A stretch of DNA of 37,466 bases from RQOF01 sp964461135 (lineage in GTDB: Bacteria > Calditrichota > Calditrichia > RBG-13-44-9): assembly GCA_964461135.1 (NCBI GenBank), contig CAYWTB010000039.1, positions 1-37,466 on the forward strand, in the 5' to 3' direction. This document shows positions 1-8,085 of the stretch, in pieces (the stretch's first letter is position 1; every line of letters starts with the position of its first letter). Both the position numbers and the translations under genes were made by a program. Below the pieces are notes generated by a model. That model saw only the letters and a list, made by a program, of their open reading frames with translations, was not told where the DNA came from and searched no databases.

Positions 1-26
1 TATACCCCGTATATTATGCAATATCA

Positions 27-968
27 TCACTTATGAGTTTCGTGAAAGGCAGTAATGGTTTTAAGAAGTTTAGGAAAATAACCGGGATAAATTTTATGCA
101 GCAGGCGATCATATATTCTGTTGATCTTTATACCCATTCCGGTGAGATAGATAGGAACGGGCGGAATTTTTCCACCGGTAATTAAACGGTGCAGTAAAAC
201 CATTATTTCCTGGGTTCTTCCCAAAGCAAAGACCGGCAGGAGGATTGCGCCTCCAAAATTGAGGTGTTCCTTCAAAAACCCGATGAACCTTTTAATTTCA
301 GCCCGCTTTTTAATGTGCGGGGCTTCGGCGTTATCACCATAGGTAGTTTCAGTGAGAAGAATATCCGCTTGTGAGGGATACCTGGCACCTTTCAGAATAA
401 ACTGGGGCGATTTTCGGGTATTTCCGGTATAGAAAAAACTTATCCCCTGCCAGTTGATTTCCACCCCCGCAGAACCCAGTATATGTCCGGCGTCCCAAAA
501 TGTGATTACAATCTCACTTTGTTGAAAACTATGAATCTTAAAAGGAAACTGATACTCAAAAGACTGGAAAAGATAGAGCAGATTTTCCACTTCCTGTTCA
601 TAATAGAGTGGCTGATATTTTACCTTTTGTTGGTTGGCCCGTCTTTCCAGCACCTTCAAATAATGAAAGAGCATCACTTCACTCAGCGCTGCGGTGGCAG
701 GAGTCATATAAATCCTGGCCTGGGGAAAAAAACGTATGGCAACCGGGAGAGATCCCAGGTGATCCAGGTGAGCATGTGATAAAATAATGGCATTCACCGG
801 CTGGTCCCGTATCAAATCATAATCCGGTATACTGGCAGTGCCCTGAGTATCGGGATCCATCCCGGCATCCAGGAGAATACCCCATTCTCCCAGCCTCAGA
901 TAATGTGCCGAGGCCCCAATGCGTCCGGTGTTACCCAGCGGCAGGTATTTTAGTTCTTTACTGCCCAT
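27..968 (-). CDS. beta-CASP metallo-beta-lactamase fold protein, C-terminally short
   Basis: The protein is 313 aa. It has an MBL core with HAHLDH (residues 65-70), the motif III histidine in DAGHILGSAG (H162), and then the start of a beta-CASP domain with PVFALGRTQE near 245-254. Family members (CPSF-73/RNase J-like nucleic-acid hydrolases) usually run to about 450 aa. This frame stops 313 residues in, before the late beta-CASP histidine motifs, and only 26 bases remain to the window edge. The motif IV position, normally Asp in a GD context, reads YTGNTR, so a metal ligand appears to be Asn183. RNA or DNA processing is the family expectation; activity of this copy is doubtful. It could be a truncated gene, a frameshift at the window edge, or a non-catalytic paralogue. 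Confidence 0.75.
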   Translation of the reverse strand: MGSKELKYLPLGNTGRIGASAHYLRLGEWGILLDAGMDPDTQGTASIPDYDLIRDQPVNAIILSHAHLDHLGSLPVAIRFFPQARIYMTPATAALSEVMLFHYLKVLERRANQQKVKYQPLYYEQEVENLLYLFQSFEYQFPFKIHSFQQSEIVITFWDAGHILGSAGVEINWQGISFFYTGNTRKSPQFILKGARYPSQADILLTETTYGDNAEAPHIKKRAEIKRFIGFLKEHLNFGGAILLPVFALGRTQEIMVLLHRLITGGKIPPVPIYLTGMGIKINRIYDRLLHKIYPGYFPKLLKTITAFHETHK

Positions 969-1024
969 CTATTTTGCCCATTCTTATATGCCTTTTTAAC
1001 TGCCCAATTGAAAAACTTCCTGTT

Positions 1025-1363
1025 CATTAATTTAACGTGAGTTCGACGTATATTTTAAAACCACTAATTCATCTTGCTTAATTCACAAATAGGGGTTAAC
1101 GCCCAAATATACTGGATTCTTTAATCCCCGGTCTGAACACCGGGGCCATTTAATTTCTAAGAATATAACAACTTTGATACATTATATTGTATTTTGTGAA
1201 TTAAGCAGTTTATAATTTATGCTTAACGCAATAAGTCTTTTTGAGAGATGAAAGCATCATTTACCCCCCCCGCTCATCCCTTATGTATTAGGGAGGCGTG
1301 CCAAAGGCAGGGAGGGTTATTAACAATCTGTCCGTTTTCTTATGCCTAACTCATGCTAATTTA
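1025..1363 (+). repeat. MITE-like repeat, copy 1 (long form, with nested insert)
   Basis: The left 45 bases (1025-1069) match 3483-3527 at 42 of 45 positions. The right part (1311-1363, containing AATCTGTCCGTTTT) matches 3597-3647 with a few changes. The ends are imperfect inverted repeats of each other: TAATTTAACGTGAGTTCGAC on the left resembles the reverse complement of the right end, TAAATTAGCATGAGTTAGGC. No coding capacity is seen. The first residues of the long open frame beginning at 1298 come from this repeat and are not real protein. Confidence 0.7.
1075..1207. repeat. nested inverted-repeat element with central hairpin
   Basis: TGCTTAATTCACAAAT (1075-1090) is inverted at 1191-1207 (ATTTTGTGAATTAAGCA), with one extra base in the run. 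In the middle is a perfect 7-bp hairpin, CCCCGGT (1126-1132) and ACCGGGG (1139-1145), with a 6-base loop. Copy 2 of the outer repeat lacks this segment, so it looks like an insertion into copy 1. Confidence 0.6.
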
Positions 1364-1450
1364 ATGACCCGTATTATCTTTACCAATATGATTATGATCC
1401 CGCTAAAACTATATATAAAGATTTGCAGCTTTAAAAGTGAAGGTAAGATA

Positions 1451-1479
1451 TTGAATATTTCAATGTTTTTTCTTAATTT
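1451..1479 (+). promoter_or_regulatory. possible sigma70-type promoter for the MBL gene
   Basis: TTGAAT (1451-1456) is followed after 17 bases by TAATTT (1474-1479), about 30 bases upstream of the start at 1508. The region is AT-rich, so chance matches are easy; this is a candidate only. Confidence 0.3.
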
Positions 1480-1507
1480 TATCTATAGAAAATGTATGGA
1501 GGCCGAT

Positions 1508-2344
1508 ATGCTTGACTCTGTGAAATTAACCATTCTCTGTGAGAACAGGGTAACGAATCCTGCGCTGATCGCTGAGCAGGGCCTTTCTATCCTGGCAGAG
1601 AGCGAGGCCGGGCAGGTACTCTATGACACCGGACAAACCGGCACTGTTATCCATAATGCAAATAAACTGGGAATTAATTTGGAAGCCCTGCAAAATGTAG
1701 TCCTGAGTCATGGACATTTTGATATGAGCGGGGGTTTACCTGTATTGCTGAAACATTTGAAATCATTAAATGTCTACTGTCATCCTAATTTGTTCAATAA
1801 GAAATATAAAATTGTTAATAATGACCGGGTGGAAATCGGTGTCTCCTGGGAAAAATCGGAGATGGAAGCCCTGGGTGCCCGTTTTATTTTAAAAACCCGG
1901 CCGGTGGAAATCTTGCCGGAAATCTGGATTTCCGGTGAAATCCCCAGATTGAACGAATATGAATATATTGATGAATCCTATCAGGAGAGAATTCTGGAGA
2001 GCTATCTGCATGATGAATTATCCGACGATCTCTCTCTGATAATTAAAACAAAAAAGGGATTAGTCATTTTGCTGGGCTGCGGACATGCCGGCCCGGTAAA
2101 TACGGTAAAACACGCCATGCGGATCATGAAAGCGAATCATGTCCATGCGGTGATGGGGGGAATGCACCTCCACAATGCACCGGATGAAAAAATCAATAAG
2201 ATTGTGTACCATCTTATCGAACTGAACCCGGATTTCATCATCCCTCTTCACTGCTGTGGATTTCGCTGTATTAATCAACTGTTCAATGCCGTAAAGGATA
2301 AGGTTTTATTGTTTAATGTAGGGGACAGTTTCTCAATCAACTGA
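1508..2344 (+). CDS. MBL-fold hydrolase of the COG1237 (dihydropterin/RFAP synthase-related) type
   Basis: The protein is 278 aa from the ATG at 1508, chosen because GGAGG (1498-1502) lies five bases upstream. The open frame extends back to 1298, but that extension falls partly in a repeat. Family features are a YDTGQTG strand near residue 40, the metal motif LSHGHFDM (67-73), GCGHAG near 196, a GGMHL motif, and PLHCCGF near the C-terminus. COG1237 proteins are often labelled 7,8-dihydropterin-6-methyl-4-(beta-D-ribofuranosyl)-aminobenzene-5'-phosphate synthase, but the biochemical role in bacteria is unsettled. The canonical HxHxDH motif here reads HGHFDM, with Met73 where a metal-binding His is expected. 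The convergent methyltransferase ends 27 bases away. Confidence 0.8.
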   Translation: MLDSVKLTILCENRVTNPALIAEQGLSILAESEAGQVLYDTGQTGTVIHNANKLGINLEALQNVVLSHGHFDMSGGLPVLLKHLKSLNVYCHPNLFNKKYKIVNNDRVEIGVSWEKSEMEALGARFILKTRPVEILPEIWISGEIPRLNEYEYIDESYQERILESYLHDELSDDLSLIIKTKKGLVILLGCGHAGPVNTVKHAMRIMKANHVHAVMGGMHLHNAPDEKINKIVYHLIELNPDFIIPLHCCGFRCINQLFNAVKDKVLLFNVGDSFSIN

Positions 2345-2371
2345 TCCGGCTAAAGGGAATATTAAAAACTT

Positions 2372-3352
2372 TTACTTGTAGCCTTCCAGCAGCATCATGC
2401 GACCCTCCAGTCTGATTTTCCTGATACGGCTGAATCCCACCTGCGTGAGCCAGGATTTCATCTCTGCGTAAGTATAGGCATTTCCCCTGTCAGTATTTAC
2501 CAGCATATTAACTGCAAACAGTGCCCCGATCAGTGGGCCGGTTTTATTCTTATTTAAAAGAAAATCCCGGATAAGGATCTTGCTTCCGGAGCGCAGGGAA
2601 TGGAAGACCCTGGAAAGAACATCACAATTTTCCTCCGGACCATAAATGTGCAAAATACTGGAAAGCAGTGCCACGTCAAAACCACTGCCAAAATCATCCG
2701 TCAAAAAATCACCGGGATGGAAAGTAACCCGGTTGCGGGCGGGTGAGTCCTGAATAAATTCGCGGGCAATAGTTTCGGTTTCAGGTGCGTCGAAAACGGT
2801 AGCTTTCAAACCCGGATATTTTTCAGCAAAGGAGATGGCAAAAATACCGGGACCACCACCCAGATCCAGTAAATGTGAGTATCCGTACAGATCCACAGCT
2901 TCAAGCAAGGTTTGCAGATTTTCCCTTTCCCGGTGAGCCATGGACAAAATAAAATTACGATGATTCCTGTGGATGGCAGTTTTCCCGGGTTCGCGGTAAG
3001 GTTTGCCGCTTTCAAGCACATCCGGCAGATGTATCCAGCGATTCATGAGTTGCCATTCATGAAGGAGCCATTCCTTTATCAGAGGATAATTATCCTGCGA
3101 AAATACAGACTGATATTCCTGCGGGATTTCATAATAGTCTTTCATTTTTCTGATATAGCCAGTTGCACACAGAGAGTTGAGAAATATTTCCGTACCGTGC
3201 TCTGTCCATCCGAATTTTTCCCGGACGTCCGAAGGTGTTAGCTGATGCTTTTCGATAAAATAATCAAATAATCCGCTACTGGCGGCCGACAACAGTATCA
3301 CTGCCCGGCGGTACTGGAAAACATCTTCCAGTAATTTATCTTTATGGATCAT
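2372..3352 (-). CDS. class I SAM-dependent O-methyltransferase (plant-type OMT family 2 layout)
   Basis: The protein is 326 aa. An N-terminal winged-helix/dimerisation region (about 1-90) precedes a Rossmann SAM-binding domain with LLDLGGGPG (161-169), an acidic residue in VFDAP (near 188) for the SAM ribose, PGDF near 213, and the SSILHIYGPE motif (231-240), whose His matches the usual LHxWxDE base region. The family methylates hydroxyls on small molecules such as quinone or polyketide-like compounds; the substrate is not predictable here. AGGGAAGG sits just upstream of the ATG. It is convergent with the MBL gene, and both lie between two copies of the same repeat. Confidence 0.82.
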   Translation of the reverse strand: MIHKDKLLEDVFQYRRAVILLSAASSGLFDYFIEKHQLTPSDVREKFGWTEHGTEIFLNSLCATGYIRKMKDYYEIPQEYQSVFSQDNYPLIKEWLLHEWQLMNRWIHLPDVLESGKPYREPGKTAIHRNHRNFILSMAHRERENLQTLLEAVDLYGYSHLLDLGGGPGIFAISFAEKYPGLKATVFDAPETETIAREFIQDSPARNRVTFHPGDFLTDDFGSGFDVALLSSILHIYGPEENCDVLSRVFHSLRSGSKILIRDFLLNKNKTGPLIGALFAVNMLVNTDRGNAYTYAEMKSWLTQVGFSRIRKIRLEGRMMLLEGYK

Positions 3353-3482
3353 TGGCCTTCCCTCTTCAATTTTAGAGTATTTTAATATAGTTTGTTTTTT
3401 AAATCAGGCCTTCAATTAAATATTTTCAGAATATATTTTTTGCTTAATTTACGCACTTTAAATTTGTGCAAACATTTTAATT

Positions 3483-3647
3483 CATTAATTTAACGCGAGT
3501 TCAACGTAAATTTTAAAACCACTAATTACTATTGATACTGAGCGAGATATGTCGTTTTGGGAAATGAAAAAATCACTTAACCCACCCCCCGTCCAGGAGG
3601 GTTATTTAAAATCTGTCCGTTTTTTATGTTGAATTCACATTAATTTA
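3483..3647 (+). repeat. MITE-like repeat, copy 2 (short form)
   Basis: This is the same family and orientation as 1025-1363, about 165 bases long. Terminal inverted repeats are visible: TTAACGCGAGTTCAACGTAA (left) against the reverse complement of the right end, TTAATGTGAATTCAACATAA. It lies directly upstream of the SpoIIE phosphatase gene and might carry part of that gene's promoter region. Confidence 0.7.
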
Positions 3648-3661
3648 AACCAAGTGATTAC

Positions 3662-6148
3662 TTGAATTTAACAATCACAGTATTCGAGGATTCCCATGAA
3701 AAACAAAAAAACTGCCTTTACATTATTATCAACTCCCTGCTGGTAATCGCTGCATTTTTTGTTCTCCAAAGAACTTATCCTAAAGTTCACCCGCTTACGC
3801 AAACTGATTTTAAAATTACAAAATCTGAGGCGATCGATAAAGCTCAGAATTTTATAGATGGTGAAATTCCGGCCGGCAAAATGGATGTAAAAGTTTCTTT
3901 CATAATCGAAAAGCGCTATTTCCAGGAACAAAAAGTCATCTCTCAGATTAAGCGGATGACGGGTATCCAGCCATACCGGTACTGGAATATTGGCATGATA
4001 TCTAAGGAGAAGAAAGGGCTGGGATTTTCCTTAAGTAGCAAGGAAATAAACGCAGTTGAAGATGTGTCGGGGGACTGGTACAAGGCTCAGATTTCACCGG
4101 AAGGCAGAATTCTGACTCTGGATTTTGAGAAACCACGGCTGAGATTGTACGGAGATACTCTTCAAAATAAAAAAGATCTGCAAAATACCGCCAGCATCTC
4201 TCTGGCGGTCGCCCTGGAAAAAGCTTATAATTTCATGGAGCGGGTGGGTGAAGATACCACAGCATTGAAAATAACCAGTGCCGAACTGAAACAGGACTCG
4301 CTGGGACGTATATTTAATCTGGTTTTTTCAAAAAACGTTCAGGATTTAACGGTTAAATATGAGATAAAACTAACCCCTTCCGGAAAGATTCTTTATTATC
4401 AACTGGAAACAGCTTCACCAGGGTCAAAACCTGTTACAGAGACTCCGAATACGGTAAAGGTTATTGTTGCGATTACTGCTGCACTGGTATTTTTTCTGCT
4501 GATTGTTTTTCTTATAATTTATTTGATACAATTTTCCAGACAGGATACTATCAGTTTCAAGATTTCCCTGCCACTGGTTTATTTCATTAGCCTTATTACA
4601 ATCCTGTTCAGTATTTCCGAATTATGGAATTCACCAATCTTAATTACGGTTCTGGGAACCGTATCATTCACAGTGGTAAGCGGGGCTGGAATTTTACTGC
4701 TTTATACCATCAGCGATGTACTGGCCAGAAAAGAGTGGGATGAGAAACTAAAGGTTCTGGACCGTTTCCGGCAAGGTATTTTTTTTACAGCACCAACCGG
4801 AAAAACAATTTTCAGGGGGTTTTCACTGGGTGTTTTTTCACTGGCCATATTTTCACTGATTCTGTATTGGAACCAGTATATCCTGGGAGAATTTCTCAAT
4901 ATTGATGAAGAACTGGACTATTCATTCAACCTTATTTTTCCCGTTCTGGCTTTCGTTCTAAGTCTTCTGAGCAAGTCGGTTTTCAATGAATTTTTCTTTC
5001 GGCTTTTTGGGATTTCGCTGTTGAAAAGATTTGTAAAAACGGGAGGGAAAATCCTGCTGGCAGGTATAATTTTCGTTCCCACATTTTCCACTCAGATATT
5101 TCCAGATAATGTATATCTTAAATTGTTAGCATATGTCTTTCCGACAATGCTCTTTATTTTGTATTTCCTGCGATATGATATTATCACAACCATAATGGGT
5201 TTCTTCACCTTTAATTTACTGGCGAGGGCCCTGGTCTTTGCGAACACCAATGAGCCTTCTATCAATGAGATGGGAATCAGTTTTTATTTTATTTTTTTGC
5301 TGCTGTTGAGTTATGCATTGATCGCCGTCATTGCAAAGCGTCAGCAGAAGGAGGAAATTCCCAGATATGTTCCGGAATATGTTGAAAAACAGAAGGAAAA
5401 AGAACGACTGATGCGGGAACTGGAAATTGCCAGAACCATTCAGCAGCAATTTCTGCCTGCCGATACTCCCCGGGTGAAAGGTTATGATATCGCAGCCTTT
5501 TGCCGTCCTGCCTGGGAGGTAGGAGGAGATTATTTTGATTATTTTGAGATTTCGGCCCAAAAGTTGGGTATCACTATAGGAGATGTATCCAATAAAGGGA
5601 TTTCAGCGGCATTTTTTATGACCATGGTCAAAGGATTTTTAAAAGCCCTGGCAATTCATTATAAGCGGTCGGCTGAAATTCTTTCGGAAACCAATATATT
5701 ATTTTATAATAATGTAGAGCGCGGGCATTTCATTTCCATGATTTTTGGTATCCTGAATTTTAAATCCGGTGAATTCACCTTTGCCAGAGCGGGACATAAT
5801 CCGGTGCTCCTGCTGCTTGGACCATCATCCAGGGGACAATGGCTTATTCCTGAGGGAATAGCGATTGGCCTGACCGGTGATAAAAAGTTCCGGACAATTA
5901 TCAGGGAGGAAAAAATTCAACTGAATCCGGGGGATGTACTGGTCCTTTACACTGATGGTTATCCGGAGGCGATGAATGAAAAAAATGAAGAATTTGGTGA
6001 AGAAAACCTCCAAAATTTTCTCGGTGAAAACCGTAAGCTCAGCTGTCAGCAGATGATTCAGTCACTGGAAGTCAAAATCACCAAGTGGGAAGGAAAACAA
6101 ACGGCCCTGGATGACCGGACAATTATTGTTATAAAACGCTTAAAATAA
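3662..6148 (+). CDS. membrane-bound SpoIIE/PP2C-type serine phosphatase with CPBP-like transmembrane core
   Basis: The frame gives 828 aa from a TTG. One TM segment (about 17-36) is followed by an extracytoplasmic region to about 265, then roughly eight or nine TM segments (265-558), a charged linker/coiled coil (565-595), and a PP2C SpoIIE/RsbU domain (about 585-828) with LEIARTIQQQFLP, GGDYFD (D623), GDVSNKG (D641), RAGHNP, LYTDGYPE (D765) and DDRT near 817. RsbU-type enzymes dephosphorylate anti-sigma-factor antagonists; the partner is not in this window. Residues 441-448 (FNEFFFRL) resemble the EExxxR motif of CPBP intramembrane proteases, but the first Glu is Asn. Start problem: the best site is GAGGA (3686-3690) then ATG at 3696, which is out of frame by one base in a run of seven A (3705-3711). 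Confidence 0.85.
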   Translation: MNLTITVFEDSHEKQKNCLYIIINSLLVIAAFFVLQRTYPKVHPLTQTDFKITKSEAIDKAQNFIDGEIPAGKMDVKVSFIIEKRYFQEQKVISQIKRMTGIQPYRYWNIGMISKEKKGLGFSLSSKEINAVEDVSGDWYKAQISPEGRILTLDFEKPRLRLYGDTLQNKKDLQNTASISLAVALEKAYNFMERVGEDTTALKITSAELKQDSLGRIFNLVFSKNVQDLTVKYEIKLTPSGKILYYQLETASPGSKPVTETPNTVKVIVAITAALVFFLLIVFLIIYLIQFSRQDTISFKISLPLVYFISLITILFSISELWNSPILITVLGTVSFTVVSGAGILLLYTISDVLARKEWDEKLKVLDRFRQGIFFTAPTGKTIFRGFSLGVFSLAIFSLILYWNQYILGEFLNIDEELDYSFNLIFPVLAFVLSLLSKSVFNEFFFRLFGISLLKRFVKTGGKILLAGIIFVPTFSTQIFPDNVYLKLLAYVFPTMLFILYFLRYDIITTIMGFFTFNLLARALVFANTNEPSINEMGISFYFIFLLLLSYALIAVIAKRQQKEEIPRYVPEYVEKQKEKERLMRELEIARTIQQQFLPADTPRVKGYDIAAFCRPAWEVGGDYFDYFEISAQKLGITIGDVSNKGISAAFFMTMVKGFLKALAIHYKRSAEILSETNILFYNNVERGHFISMIFGILNFKSGEFTFARAGHNPVLLLLGPSSRGQWLIPEGIAIGLTGDKKFRTIIREEKIQLNPGDVLVLYTDGYPEAMNEKNEEFGEENLQNFLGENRKLSCQQMIQSLEVKITKWEGKQTALDDRTIIVIKRLK

Positions 6149-6151
6149 ATG

Positions 6152-6208
6152 AACCGGCCGGTTTCATGACTGAAACGGACCAGCCGGTTTCATGACTAAA
6201 ATTTTTTT
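6152..6208 (+). terminator. nested hairpin between convergent genes, possible terminator
   Basis: The outer arms AACCGGC (6152-6158) and GCCGGTT (6183-6189) pair perfectly. Inside them, GTTTCA and TGAAAC (6161-6166, 6171-6176) form a stem with loop TGAC. A run of seven T follows at 6202-6208. The T run is about 12 bases past the stem, further than in a standard intrinsic terminator. It lies between the ends of two converging genes. Confidence 0.45.
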
Positions 6209-6214
6209 AAGATA

Positions 6215-7084
6215 TTAAAGAAATGTATAGGACAAGCCCAGCGATAATGCCTGTTTCAGCTGGCGCTTGTAGGAAATATCCCGATCATAAAACAGCTTTA
6301 TATTAAAATTTACATCCACATACTGGGTAACCTTTGCTGTAAGGACATTATCCCAGCGAACATCCGTTTCAATAAAAGCCTTGATATTGGAAAACAATTC
6401 CAGCCGGGAGGTAAACTGGATATCCTTTGCTAGGTTTACGGTCAGATCGGTGACCGATTCTGCGCCTGGTTCCACTTTAACTTTCTCAATCTTATCGGGT
6501 GTATCCGAATCGTCTGAATAGAGGGGAGCAAATTCATTGGCAAATGTTTCCTTAATGGCAGCTCCAAGACGCGTTTTAACATATTTACTGTGTGAATAAC
6601 TCAGACCAACGCTCTCTATCAAATATCCCGGATCAAAAAAATTGGAAATAAGGACTTTACTGGTATCCGTATATGTGTAACCTTTGGCAAGCTGGGTTTC
6701 ACCATACGCCGAAATGTATGGATTAACATACAAATTCAGTTTATAGCTATAAACGGTTTCAAGTCGGATCTCATCTATTGATTTCCGGCTTTCCTGTTTG
6801 CCCAGTTTGGTTTTTCCGAATGCCACCTTTCCATTGTTGGACCAGTTATACTTTTCCATATCTTTATTGAACTTTGCGCTAAGATTCAGCTGCCAGGCCA
6901 GGGTGTTATCTCCACCCTGGGACCAGTTATCAAAGGAAGCCTGGGTAAGATTAAAACCCCCGATAACTTCATTTTGCCAGCCGTATACGGGTTTCTCCGG
7001 CTTCTCCGGCTTCTCCTGACACAGTCCGGCAGTCAGTTGAAATAATATGAATAACAGTACGAGTGACGAAAGCTTAAAAGCCAT
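6215..7084 (-). CDS. DUF3078-type outer-membrane beta-barrel protein
   Basis: The protein is 289 aa from the ATG at 7084, where a good signal peptide begins (MAFKLSSLVLLFILFQLTAG, cleavage near LCQ) and GGGGAG lies upstream; the open frame runs further back to 7183 without support. The mature protein starts with a KPEKPEKP triplet repeat, then GWQNEVIGGFNLTQASFDNWSQGG, which is typical of DUF3078 proteins of the FCB group. Alternating hydrophobic strands with aromatic ends continue to a C-terminal SLGLSYTFL, a classic barrel-closing strand. Function is unknown; an outer-membrane location is inferred. It is followed, in transcription order, by the convergent phosphatase gene. Confidence 0.78.
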   Translation of the reverse strand: MAFKLSSLVLLFILFQLTAGLCQEKPEKPEKPVYGWQNEVIGGFNLTQASFDNWSQGGDNTLAWQLNLSAKFNKDMEKYNWSNNGKVAFGKTKLGKQESRKSIDEIRLETVYSYKLNLYVNPYISAYGETQLAKGYTYTDTSKVLISNFFDPGYLIESVGLSYSHSKYVKTRLGAAIKETFANEFAPLYSDDSDTPDKIEKVKVEPGAESVTDLTVNLAKDIQFTSRLELFSNIKAFIETDVRWDNVLTAKVTQYVDVNFNIKLFYDRDISYKRQLKQALSLGLSYTFL

Positions 7085-7184
7085 AATAAAAATCTCCCCG
7101 ATTTGATCTTGATGATTGAAAGATCTTCCAGTTAACAATTGACAGGATACATCTGCTTGTGACAACGGCAATTTTATTCCCAAA

Positions 7185-7592
7185 TTACTTCGCCCGGGTT
7201 TTTAATAAATCGCGAATTTCGCTGAGAAGGACTTCCTGTTTGGGAGGTGCCGGAGGAGCAGCGGGTTTTTCCTCTTCCTTTCTCTTAAGGCTATTGATTC
7301 CCTTGACCACCATAAAGATAGCAAAAGCGACTATCAGGAAATCCACTACGGTGTTGATAAAAACACCGTAATTAATGGTTACGGCCGCCATGTCTCCTGA
7401 AGCTCCCTTCAGAGTTAATAAGAAACTGCTGAAATCCACGCCACCCAGAAGCATACCGATGGGGGGCATAATGACATCCGAAACCAGGGACGATACAATT
7501 TTTCCGAATGCCACTCCGATAATGATACCCACAGCCATATCAACCACATTGCCACGCATGGCAAATGCTTTAAATTCCTTAACCATTGACAT
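7185..7592 (-). CDS. mscL: large-conductance mechanosensitive channel MscL
   Basis: The protein is 135 aa, full family length. The N-terminal helix and TM1 (KEFKAFAMRGNVVDMAVGII, then GVAFGKIVSSLVSDVIMPPIG) are nearly textbook, followed by the periplasmic loop, TM2 (about 72-98) and a C-terminal helix ending in LLSEIRDLLKTR after a Pro/Ala-rich linker. Homopentamers open under high membrane tension and release solutes on hypo-osmotic shock. AAGGAGG lies seven bases before the ATG. The DUF3078 gene follows on the same strand about 100 bases downstream and may be co-transcribed. Confidence 0.97.
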   Translation of the reverse strand: MSMVKEFKAFAMRGNVVDMAVGIIIGVAFGKIVSSLVSDVIMPPIGMLLGGVDFSSFLLTLKGASGDMAAVTINYGVFINTVVDFLIVAFAIFMVVKGINSLKRKEEEKPAAPPAPPKQEVLLSEIRDLLKTRAK

Positions 7593-8085
7593 AATATGCC
7601 TCCTTAAAATTGTAATTGGTTATTAATGGAAATTTTAAATGAATAATATTACTGAATGCGGACAAAAATAACCCATAAATAATTTTAAAACAATAAAAAT
7701 TTTCACGGGATTCTGGAAATTCAAGCTATCCGGCAGCCATAATTTTCTATTTTTATATTATTTTTTATGATTATTGCTTTAGCTCCGAAAATGTTATGGT
7801 AATATATTGTTCTTTTTATACTTAGTGAGCCAGTCATTTCGAGCGAAGTCCCGGTTTACTGGGACGTAGCCGAGAAATCTTCATAAGTTCAATAGATTCC
7901 TCCACTTCGCTCATTTCATTCGCTTCGGTCGGAATGACTTTTAAATTTTATTTTTCGGATTTAAGACAATAATCATATTATTTTTTTTTCTAAAATGCCG
8001 AAAATGAAGAAAAGAATAGTGGTGCGTTATTATCGCGGAAAACCACTTAAGGTAATTTGCTATCAGTTAAATTTGTTCTTAGCAT
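7593..8085. other. intergenic region, AT-rich, no convincing gene
   Basis: This divergent region lies between mscL (minus) and the PAS/HisKA gene (plus), so it should hold both promoters. It is AT-rich apart from the palindromic repeat at 7833-7938. A 35-codon frame (7995-8102) overlaps the start of the downstream gene but has no ribosome site and no recognisable sequence. Confidence 0.6.
7833..7938. repeat. REP-like palindromic intergenic repeat
   Basis: The ends are inverted repeats: GTCATTTCGAGCGAAG at 7833-7848, and GTCATTCCGACCGAAG on the opposite strand at the other end (14 of 16 identical). A small hairpin (TCCC/GGGA around GTTTAC) and the GAGAAATCT / AGATTCCTCC boxes lie inside. I recall this style of GTCATTTCGAG...GGAATGAC unit as a common interspersed intergenic repeat in several phyla. 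Only one copy is in this window. Confidence 0.65.

Noticed and set aside
1298..1507. N-terminal extension of the COG1237 MBL frame
   Set aside because: It begins inside the MITE-like repeat, has no ribosome site, and a GGAGG-ATG pair at 1498-1510 gives the family's normal start.
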